15,328 nucleotides of DNA from assembly GCA_964439135.1 (NCBI GenBank), contig CAYTNN010000101.1, positions 1 through 15,328 of the forward strand, written 5' to 3'. The DNA is from JAFGPJ01 sp964439135. GTDB taxonomy: Bacteria > Planctomycetota > Phycisphaerae > Sedimentisphaerales > Anaerobacaceae. Below are positions 1 through 6,004 of this stretch, one piece after another. Every line of letters begins with the position of its first letter. Within the stretch, counting starts at the first letter, position 1. Made by a program: the position numbers and the translations under genes. The notes under the pieces were generated by a model, which ran no database searches, had not been told where the DNA came from, and saw only the letters and a program-made list of their open reading frames with translations.

Positions 1-87
1 CGGCTCTAATTAACTAAGTTTGATATAAGCTGTGATTTAACCGGCTGTTAAATTTGATTTATGGCCAAAGCTGACATGCTTCAGTGA

Positions 88-127
88 GGGGCTTATACTG
101 ATCGATACGGTATAGGCCCCTTTTTTT
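88..127 (+). terminator. Rho-independent terminator of an upstream gene
   Basis: An 11-bp stem with one G-U pair has arms at 88-98 (GGGGCTTATAC) and 110-120 (GTATAGGCCCC), with an 11-nt loop. Seven T residues follow at 121-127. The T-tract lies to the right, so it ends rightward transcription entering from beyond the left edge. All three plus frames hit stops within the first 17 bases, so that gene ends outside or right at the edge of the window. Confidence 0.85.
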
Positions 128-209
128 GAGATCCTGTTTCATCAAGCGGCGTTTCACCGGTCATTGAGATACCGGTCTTATTTTACGAGATATTCGTAAA
201 GGATTATTT

Positions 210-578
210 TCAGAAATCTTCATTAAAATCATTGATAATCCCCCTTATGGTGCTTTTTAGGGCATTATGGCCTTCAGTTGGCCGGCTTGCTGAAAAAATT
301 CCGAAAAAAGTGTTACACTTCGTATCAAAGGCGGCACTTAATGATAGTTTTATAGTCCGATAAGTAGCGGTCGCATGAGCAAACGCAGAAACAGAATTAG
401 AAAGTGTCGGAAGTATAAAAAAGTAACTCACATCCCTCTCCTTGAAGCTGAGTTTGCCGGCCTCGCTTAGTGTGTGGCCGGCAAATTCAGCAAAAAGCCG
501 GTTTTCAACGCTTGAGTGCATAGCCATAATCAAATCTTTTGTCCGCCCCGGAGCCATGTTCCCATAGATGCGCCACAA
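210..578 (-). CDS. Doubtful hypothetical protein
   Basis: This open frame of 122 codons starts at a TTG; an internal ATG lies seven codons in. I do not recognise the product. There is no signal peptide, no clear membrane helix and no motif, and no convincing Shine-Dalgarno sequence precedes either start. The frame fills most of the space between the terminator at 88-127 and the leader of the secreted protein, which is the main reason to list it. It would be transcribed divergently from that protein. The composition is rich in Ser, Ala, Phe and Thr and not obviously wrong for a protein. It could equally be a chance frame in an untranslated or decaying region. Confidence 0.22.
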   Translation of the reverse strand: MWRIYGNMAPGRTKDLIMAMHSSVENRLFAEFAGHTLSEAGKLSFKERDVSYFFILPTLSNSVSAFAHATATYRTIKLSLSAAFDTKCNTFFGIFSASRPTEGHNALKSTIRGIINDFNEDF

Positions 579-695
579 AATTTCCCGGAAAACACGGTCA
601 AGGCTAAAATTTTAATACATAAAAAAAAACGTTACGTGTAAGATATAAGATGGCACTTTTATATAGCCGATAGGCGAAATAAGGAGTATTGCTCG

Positions 696-745
696 ATGTT
701 ATATGTGGTTCCACGATGAATGAAAAGTGGCGCTTGTGGGATTGA
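696..745 (+). other. Two coupled mini-ORFs in the leader of the secreted protein
   Basis: A strong Shine-Dalgarno sequence, AAGGAG at 681-686, lies nine bases before an ATG at 696. That ATG opens a frame of seven codons (MLYVVPR) ending in TGA at 717-719. A second ATG at 716-718 overlaps that stop and opens a nine-codon frame (MNEKWRLWD) ending at 745. The main gene starts at 786 with its own ribosome site. The arrangement could be a translated leader, or only the remnant of a start region. The frame of the main gene is also open back to an ATG at 720, directly after the first mini-ORF stop. Confidence 0.3.
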
Positions 746-770
746 AATAAAAAAATTGGATTTTAATATT

Positions 771-788
771 TTGGAGGATTACATTATG
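771..788 (+). promoter_or_regulatory. Ribosome binding site that fixes the start at 786
   Basis: The sequence TTGGAGG ends about eight bases before the ATG at 786. The codons after this ATG give a standard signal peptide (MKRHRSKLALVCGLVLLLC), whereas starting at the in-frame ATG at 720 would put 22 polar residues in front of it. I therefore place the start at 786. Confidence 0.85.
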
Positions 789-3254
789 AAACGGCATAGG
801 TCAAAATTAGCATTGGTTTGCGGATTGGTATTACTGCTCTGTGCAGTAAACATTGCTTCGGGTGTCGGCGTTAAGCCAATGTTGCTCAATCCGCCAAATG
901 ACAATTGCGCCAACAAAAAAGCGGTTGCTAATGTAACAAACCTGCTATTCGACACAACGAATGCAACATTCGACGGCCCCGGGCATTATATTAACAGCCC
1001 TAATATATGGTACTGCTATACTGCCACATGCAATGGTTGTGCCACTGTAAGTCTGCGCGGCAGCAGCTTCGATACCAAGGTCGCCGCCTATGAAGGTTGC
1101 GGTTGCTATCCGAGCATAAATGACCTGATTAAAAGAAACGACGATTTTTTTGGGCAGCAATCACAAATCACTTTCCCCGTCAAGGCCGGCAGCCAGTACC
1201 TGATCGAGGTTGGGGGATTTAATCCCTCAGTAAAGGGTCAGGGTACGATCAGTATCAGTTGTGATGCGCAGTCGAGTCAGCCGGTAAACGACAACTGCAG
1301 TAACGCAAAGCAGATAGTCAACGTAACAGAGCTGCCGTTCAACACCACATGTGCGACGTTCGACGGCCCTGGTCTTTTCTTTACCAGCCCGAATCTCTGG
1401 TATCTTTATACGGCCTGGAGCACAGGTGACGTCACTGTCAGCCTCCTTGGCAGCGAATATGACACGGCGCTCGTTGTCTATGACGGCGGCGATTGTTACC
1501 CTGGATCGGGTGATATAATCGAGCGCAATGACGACTTCGGCGGTTTTCTTCAGTCTCAAATCACCTTCGAGGCGATCGCCGGTAACAGCTACCTGTTCGA
1601 AGTTATGGGCTATAATTCCGACGCAGTCGGCGAGGGAGTAATAACTGTCAGTTCCGAGGGCCAGCCCCCGTCGACCAACAACGATAATTGTCAGAATGCA
1701 AAACAGATCGGTGACGTAACGAATATACCGTTTGATACAACCAGTGCATCGCATGACGGCCCGAGCCTCTGCATGTACAGTTCGAATCTCTGGTACTGCT
1801 ATACCGCTTCGTGTACAGGCCAGGTAACCGTAAGTTTGGCCGGCAGCAGCTACGACACGATGCTCGCCGTTTATGATGGGTGCGAATGCTATCCGACATC
1901 GAGCGACATGATCGAGTGCAACGATGACACCAACAACTCTCGTCAGTCAGAAATCGTTTTCGATGCGGTCGCCGGCAACCAGTACCTGATCGAGGTTGGG
2001 GGCTATGCTCTCGAAGCCGGTCAGGGCATGCTGAGTGTCAGTTGTGAGGGAGTGCAGCCTCCTCCGTCGTCCAAGGACGACTGCCAAAATGCAAAGCCGG
2101 TCGGAGATGTAAAAAACCTGGCGTTCAGCACAGCTAACGCTACGTTCGACGGGCAGGGCGTCTGTATGACCAGTCCGAATATCTGGTACTGCTACACCGC
2201 CTCGTGCACGGGTGATGTCACCGTCAGCCTGGCCGGCAGCAGTTACGATACGATGCTCGCTGTCTATGATGGGTGCGAATGCTATCCGGTTTCGGGGGAT
2301 CTGATCGAATGCAACGATGATGCCGGCAACAATTATCAGTCAGCGGTAACCTTTGCCGCGACTGCCGGCAACCAGTATCTGATCGAGATTGGCGGCTACG
2401 CCAATGAGACCGGCGAAGGTCTGCTGAGTATTAGTTGCGAGGGCGTCGTGGTTCAGAATAAACCGGACCTTGGCGATGCTCCGGACAGCACGAACAACTC
2501 TGGTAAGGCAATGACGGCATATCCTTCGCAGGGAACGTTGCCGGTCGTTGTCCAGGCCAGTTATCCCACTGTTTACAACGATGGCACCGGTACCGGGCCC
2601 TTCGGACCGGTCCATTTGAACGCTCAGACAGTGGCATTTCTGGGCAAAAAGATCACACGGGAAACCGAAGCCGATACCGGCACCGATGAGGATGGCGTAA
2701 ACAATATCAGGCCCTCAACCGATACGCCGAACCGGGATCAGGGCGATGACGGCGTTGTCTTACCGCTCAGTCTGCCGAGTTGCTGCTGGTCTACGTTTGA
2801 CTACATTGTCAATGTTATCACGCCGAACACCGACCTTTGGGTTAATGTCTGGATAGACTGGAACCGGGATGGCGACTGGGACGATACTCTTGAATGTCCC
2901 GAAGGTCCCGCGCCGGAGTGGGCGGTACAGAACCAGTTCCTGTTAAATCTGCCGGCCGGCGTAAATCAGATTACCACGCCGGCGATTATGCCCTGGCATC
3001 CTGAGCAGGGTTCGGAGCAGGTCTGGATGAGAATCACTCTTTCAGGCCGGCCATGGAGAGGCGGCAGTAATCCCGGAGCCAAAGGTAATGGCGGTTCCGG
3101 ACCACAGGCGAAATACGCGATCGGCGAAACGGAAGATTACCGCATCACCCCGGATACTACCTGCTCGGTATGTAAAGATTACAACGGCGATGGATTAATC
3201 GACTTGAACGACCTGGCGGACTTCGTGGCCGATTGGCTTGAGAATTGTCCGTAG
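786..3254 (+). CDS. Secreted repeat protein: four PPC-like domains, GEVED domain, dockerin-like C-terminus
   Basis: This 822-residue protein has a Sec signal peptide at residues 1-26. Four tandem repeats of about 131 residues begin near residues 38, 168, 299 and 431. Each opens with an (N)DNC or DDC motif and contains W-Y-x-Y-T-A, VTVSL-x-GS-x-(Y/F)DT, a (Y/E)-x-G-x-C-YP segment, NDD and a Y-L-(I/F)-E-V/I-x-G-Y/F motif. This resembles bacterial pre-peptidase C-terminal (PPC) beta-sandwich domains. Residues 561-785 form a GEVED-type domain, beginning KPDLGDAPDS and ending GETEDYRI, with an acidic WIDWNRDGDWDD segment. The last 30 residues hold one EF-hand-like dockerin motif, DYNGDGLIDLNDLADF. 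No catalytic domain is visible. The role is probably extracellular or cell-surface binding, with the C-terminal motif acting as a sorting or docking tag. Repeats 3 and 4 are nearly identical over long stretches, so they arose by late duplication. The gene stands alone and has its own terminator. Confidence 0.9.
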   Translation: MKRHRSKLALVCGLVLLLCAVNIASGVGVKPMLLNPPNDNCANKKAVANVTNLLFDTTNATFDGPGHYINSPNIWYCYTATCNGCATVSLRGSSFDTKVAAYEGCGCYPSINDLIKRNDDFFGQQSQITFPVKAGSQYLIEVGGFNPSVKGQGTISISCDAQSSQPVNDNCSNAKQIVNVTELPFNTTCATFDGPGLFFTSPNLWYLYTAWSTGDVTVSLLGSEYDTALVVYDGGDCYPGSGDIIERNDDFGGFLQSQITFEAIAGNSYLFEVMGYNSDAVGEGVITVSSEGQPPSTNNDNCQNAKQIGDVTNIPFDTTSASHDGPSLCMYSSNLWYCYTASCTGQVTVSLAGSSYDTMLAVYDGCECYPTSSDMIECNDDTNNSRQSEIVFDAVAGNQYLIEVGGYALEAGQGMLSVSCEGVQPPPSSKDDCQNAKPVGDVKNLAFSTANATFDGQGVCMTSPNIWYCYTASCTGDVTVSLAGSSYDTMLAVYDGCECYPVSGDLIECNDDAGNNYQSAVTFAATAGNQYLIEIGGYANETGEGLLSISCEGVVVQNKPDLGDAPDSTNNSGKAMTAYPSQGTLPVVVQASYPTVYNDGTGTGPFGPVHLNAQTVAFLGKKITRETEADTGTDEDGVNNIRPSTDTPNRDQGDDGVVLPLSLPSCCWSTFDYIVNVITPNTDLWVNVWIDWNRDGDWDDTLECPEGPAPEWAVQNQFLLNLPAGVNQITTPAIMPWHPEQGSEQVWMRITLSGRPWRGGSNPGAKGNGGSGPQAKYAIGETEDYRITPDTTCSVCKDYNGDGLIDLNDLADFVADWLENCP

Positions 3255-3286
3255 TAACATAGTAACATTTATGCAACATCAAATTC

Positions 3287-3320
3287 GGGCTGTGGGCACT
3301 TGTCGCTCACAGCCCTTTTT
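3287..3320 (+). terminator. Rho-independent terminator of the secreted repeat protein gene
   Basis: An 8-bp perfect stem, GGGCTGTG at 3287-3294 and CACAGCCC at 3308-3315, is followed directly by TTTTT. It lies 33 bases past the stop codon and closes the single-gene unit. Confidence 0.9.
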
Positions 3321-3374
3321 CGTTGCGTTGCAATCGCTTAGTTATACCAATTGTAATTAGTTCTTGTGCCACAC

Positions 3375-3441
3375 TGTCATTCCCGCTCCCCGCTTTCGCG
3401 GGGACAAGTTTACACCTGCGAAAGCAGGTGCTGGAATGACA
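3375..3441. repeat. Palindromic intergenic repeat with two internal hairpins
   Basis: Perfect 9-bp outer arms, TGTCATTCC at 3375-3383 and GGAATGACA at 3433-3441, enclose two GC-rich hairpins. The first pairs CCCCGC (3388-3393) with GCGGGG (3398-3403) across TTTC. The second pairs CACCTGC (3413-3419) with GCAGGTG (3424-3430) across a GAAA loop. Together they would fold as a three-way junction or cruciform. The hairpin core recurs in shorter form at 15259-15287. This looks like a dispersed REP-type element; no transposase is present to mobilise it. Confidence 0.8.
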
Positions 3442-3685
3442 AATTGTGTTATATTGTTGTCATTGAACGACTTGCTATTTCAATCGGTTCAAAAACGGTC
3501 AGTTTGAGTTTATTAAAGAATTTATTGGACCCTGCGTGGCAAAGATTTGTCCCCTTATATGACGGAACGCGGTTTTTTGCTTTGACAATAACTATAACAG
3601 CTTGTATAATGAATTTATAATAAAGGGTGTGTTTTGTGCCGCCCGGATAATGAAGACATGCGCTGGCCGATAACAAGGAGAACCG
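3442..3685. other. Intergenic stretch and 5' leader before the lipoprotein gene
   Basis: About 245 bases between the palindromic repeat and the lipoprotein start hold no convincing gene. The left part is AT-rich and featureless. The right part contains the promoter at 3582-3610 and a predicted leader of about 69 bases ending in the Shine-Dalgarno sequence AAGGAG at 3675-3680. Confidence 0.6.
3582..3610 (+). promoter_or_regulatory. Consensus-perfect sigma70-type promoter
   Basis: TTGACA at 3582-3587 and TATAAT at 3605-3610 are separated by exactly 17 bases, matching the housekeeping sigma factor consensus at all twelve positions. Transcription would start near 3617, about 69 bases before the lipoprotein ATG. 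It would drive the lipoprotein and probably the cdaA cluster behind it. Confidence 0.85.
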
Positions 3686-3916
3686 ATGAAGAGTGTTTCT
3701 GTTTCTGTATGTAAGGTGATTTTACCTGTTATATTGTTGGTTTTAGTTTTCATGCCCTTCGGCTGCAGCATCAGCCAGCCCGGCGAGACCGCCGCCGAAG
3801 GCCATAGAAGGCATCAGCGCGTTGTCAGAATTAATCAGCAGGAAATGATGGCGGATATAGATACGGTGTTAATGCTTGACGAGCCCAGCAGACTCACCGA
3901 TAAAAGGATACCGTAA
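3686..3916 (+). CDS. Small lipoprotein
   Basis: This 76-residue protein starts at an ATG five bases after AAGGAG. Residues 1-26 form a signal peptide with a hydrophobic core (ILPVILLVLVFMPF), followed by a lipobox-like FGC with Cys at about residue 27. The mature part is only about 50 residues, hydrophilic and rich in charged residues, with no motif I recognise. It is predicted to be a lipid-anchored envelope protein. It is the first gene after the strong promoter and lies 95 bases before cdaA on the same strand. It may therefore be co-transcribed with the c-di-AMP module, but no functional link can be read from the sequence. Confidence 0.75.
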   Translation: MKSVSVSVCKVILPVILLVLVFMPFGCSISQPGETAAEGHRRHQRVVRINQQEMMADIDTVLMLDEPSRLTDKRIP

Positions 3917-4011
3917 TTCGTATTGCGTATATCGTATTGTGTATATTTTGTCGTTTTTTTATACAATACTTATCATCCATAACGCATGGCGATAACAAAA
4001 GGATTTGATTT

Positions 4012-4809
4012 GTGGAAACACTCATCGATCAAATACACTTGTATTTCACTCGGGTAGCAGACTACCCCTTGTGGATTATTGCCATCGAATTGATTCTCAT
4101 CGGGCTGGTGGTTTACTGGATAGTGGATTTTCTCGAAGGCACTCGCGGCGAAAGGCTTTTCCGCGCCGTCATATTCATTCTCATCGTAGGCTTCCTTGTC
4201 CTGAAGCTGCTCGTTGGGCAGTTCCCGTTCGAGCGACTGCAGTATCTTTACAATGGTTTTTTGATCGGAGTTTTGATTATCGCAGTCGCGGCATTTCAGC
4301 CGGAAGTCCGAAGAGCTTTGATGCGAATAGGCCAGAGTCATATTTGGTCGAGCGCTTCTCAGCAGCTATCGCGGACAGTCGAAGAGCTGGTTGCCGCTGT
4401 AACGGTACTATCCGAAGCTCGAATCGGGGCCATTATTGTCATCGAAAAGCGCGTGGCATTGGGCGAATTTTTGGAAACCGGCGTTCGAATCGACGCCAAG
4501 GTGACTTCCGAACTGCTCAAGACTATTTTCCAGCCCGGCACAGCTCTACACGATATGGCTGTTGTAATACGAGGCGATAGAATAATAGCTGCCAGGGTGC
4601 AGTTACCGCTTGCTGAGGACGGGGGCTTCGGCGGCGCTTCACTCGGTTCCCGCCACCGTGCGGCTATAGGCATAACAACCGGTTCGGACGCCATCTGTCT
4701 GGTGGTAAGCGAGGAAACCGGTATAATTTCTGTTGCTGAGAACGGAAAACTTACGCGAAATATGGATGAAGACAGGTTAAAAAAGCATCTTTCAAGTGTG
4801 ATCCCATGA
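4012..4809 (+). CDS. cdaA: CdaA-type membrane diadenylate cyclase
   Basis: The enzyme condenses two ATP into cyclic di-AMP, a second messenger for potassium and osmotic homeostasis and for envelope stress. The 265-residue length is usual for CdaA. Three membrane helices lie at about residues 18-40, 50-68 and 80-95. A coiled linker leads to the DAC (DisA_N) domain from about residue 130. Recognisable blocks are RIGAIIVIE, LHDMAVVIRGDRI, LGSRHRAAIG (R214-H215-R216) and VVSEETGIIS. The family's DGA motif reads D181-M182-A183 here, an unusual change at the central glycine; the rest of the active site looks intact. The start is GTG at 4012, with AAAGGA about nine bases upstream. The YbbR-like gene follows 34 bases later, as in the common cdaA-cdaR pair. 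No glmM is visible downstream. Confidence 0.93.
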   Translation: METLIDQIHLYFTRVADYPLWIIAIELILIGLVVYWIVDFLEGTRGERLFRAVIFILIVGFLVLKLLVGQFPFERLQYLYNGFLIGVLIIAVAAFQPEVRRALMRIGQSHIWSSASQQLSRTVEELVAAVTVLSEARIGAIIVIEKRVALGEFLETGVRIDAKVTSELLKTIFQPGTALHDMAVVIRGDRIIAARVQLPLAEDGGFGGASLGSRHRAAIGITTGSDAICLVVSEETGIISVAENGKLTRNMDEDRLKKHLSSVIP

Positions 4810-4843
4810 GTCGAGCCGCTTTGGATGTGAAGTACGAATTACG

Positions 4844-5878
4844 ATGTTAAGAAAGATCAAATACAGCAAGATAGCAATTGTTATTTTTTTGACGGTCCTG
4901 ATCTGGGTTTGGGCGGACCTGGCGCTGGACGAAACGTTCCCTGTTCCTGGTGCTACGATAATTGTAGCCGAATCCAACCCTAATCTCTGGGTAAGTTTTG
5001 GCGGGAAAGCTTCCATTTCTATCGACAATATTGTTCTCAAAGGTCCGGCATCCAAGATTGCAGAGATGAAGCGCGAGCTCAGCGAAGGCACGCTGAATCT
5101 AAAATTCTCTTTGTATCCCGAGTTGGAGGAAATAACTGCCGCTGCCGCCGGTCCGTTTACTCTCAACGTTCTGGATTTTATCAAAGGCAGCGCAGAGCTG
5201 AGAGAGCTTAGTGGTCTAACAGCCGAAACTTGCGATCCGAATACACTTACTTTAGATGTTGTTAAACTCGTTGAAAGACCACTGACCGTTCAATGTATTG
5301 ATGAGAGTGGAAATTCTCAGAAGTATGAGAGCATTGAACCATCAACAGTAAATGCACTTGTGCCGAGTGATTGGGGTCTGGATAAACTCATTGCTCAAGT
5401 TAAGCTGACGCGAAATGAAATCGAAGAGGCAAGAAAAGCACCAATTAAAAAAATTCCGTACATCGAGCTGTCGGCAGAGCAAATTAGAGAGTCGTCTACA
5501 GCCGTGACGATCAAGTTGGCACCGGAAGAAGATCCGCTCACTGTCCAGAGAATAGAGGACGCGACAATCGGTATTGCCATGAGTCCGACCTTATCAGCGA
5601 AATATTATGCTGATATTACAAATCTGTCCAACGTGCTGAATTCTCTCGCTGTTAAAGCGACAACCGATGCAAAACGTGCGTATGAAGGGCAGCAATTGCC
5701 GCAGATGACGCTGTACATTTTTGAAAGTGATATTAAACAAGGTCAGGAAGATTATCGAAAGGCAGTTCACTACAATTTTCCTGAGAAATATGTTCGCACA
5801 GGCGAGATCGAGCTGATGGGGGGACCAACTCAAGCCGAATTTCAACTCAAAACCCGGCCTACCGCCGAGAGTGAGTAG
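4844..5878 (+). CDS. YbbR/CdaR-like membrane-anchored protein
   Basis: This 344-residue protein has an N-terminal membrane helix at about residues 8-27 (IAIVIFLTVLIWVWADLAL) and a long extracytoplasmic part. That part looks like repeated beta-strand modules with patterns such as RPLTVQCIDESG and VKLTRNEIEEARK. The overall plan matches YbbR-domain proteins, and the gene sits directly after cdaA, where cdaR usually lies. In Firmicutes, CdaR modulates CdaA activity. The assignment here rests mainly on topology and position, since YbbR domains diverge strongly. No good Shine-Dalgarno sequence precedes the ATG, so translation may be coupled to cdaA. The last 20 bases overlap, in antisense, the end of the miniprotein gene at 5859-5960. 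Confidence 0.7.
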   Translation: MLRKIKYSKIAIVIFLTVLIWVWADLALDETFPVPGATIIVAESNPNLWVSFGGKASISIDNIVLKGPASKIAEMKRELSEGTLNLKFSLYPELEEITAAAAGPFTLNVLDFIKGSAELRELSGLTAETCDPNTLTLDVVKLVERPLTVQCIDESGNSQKYESIEPSTVNALVPSDWGLDKLIAQVKLTRNEIEEARKAPIKKIPYIELSAEQIRESSTAVTIKLAPEEDPLTVQRIEDATIGIAMSPTLSAKYYADITNLSNVLNSLAVKATTDAKRAYEGQQLPQMTLYIFESDIKQGQEDYRKAVHYNFPEKYVRTGEIELMGGPTQAEFQLKTRPTAESE

Positions 5879-5960
5879 GTCGCCGCAGCCCGAAGGCCAT
5901 CAAGGCCTCGATTGTCATCCACAATGCCAGAACGAATATCCCCGCTCCGACTACAGCCAT
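5859..5960 (-). CDS. 33-aa single-helix membrane miniprotein downstream of cstA
   Basis: An ATG at 5960 (minus strand) opens 33 codons ending in TAG at 5859-5861. The product starts MAVVGAGIFVLALWMTIEAL, continues MAFGLRR and ends in a basic tail (RR, then SRR). This is one hydrophobic helix with a positive C-terminus, which would place the tail in the cytoplasm. It lies 44 bases after the cstA stop on the same strand. The ribosome site is weak (CGGAA about eight bases upstream). Its 3' end overlaps the YbbR-like gene by 20 bases. Small membrane or regulatory proteins next to CstA-type transporters are known (for example YbdD beside E. coli CstA), but this one is not a YbdD homologue. A role as a transporter accessory is inference. 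Confidence 0.5.
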   Translation of the reverse strand: MAVVGAGIFVLALWMTIEALMAFGLRRPTHSRR

Positions 5961-6004
5961 AAGTCAATTCCGGGCTGTGATAAGAATCAGCTTGTTTGCC
6001 GGGC

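Noticed and set aside
156..176. ACCGGT repeated around a 9-base loop
   Set aside because: Only a 6-bp stem built from a self-complementary word, with no T-tract, gene or second copy to support a role.
740..770. Possible promoter TTGAAA ... TAATAT just before the secreted protein gene
   Set aside because: Transcription would start at or within the Shine-Dalgarno sequence, leaving no usable leader. The match is more likely AT-rich chance.
786..3254. Cellulosome scaffold or true dockerin-bearing enzyme
   Set aside because: Only one EF-hand-like segment is present instead of the two of a full dockerin. There is no catalytic or cohesin domain in the protein or window.
3366..3620. An 84-codon frame starting in the palindromic repeat
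   Set aside because: It begins inside the repeat, runs through the consensus promoter, and has neither ribosome site nor protein-like features.
4005..4580. A 191-codon plus-strand frame overlapping cdaA
   Set aside because: It lies in another frame inside cdaA, is very rich in Arg, Ser and His, and has no ribosome site. The cdaA frame has clear family motifs.
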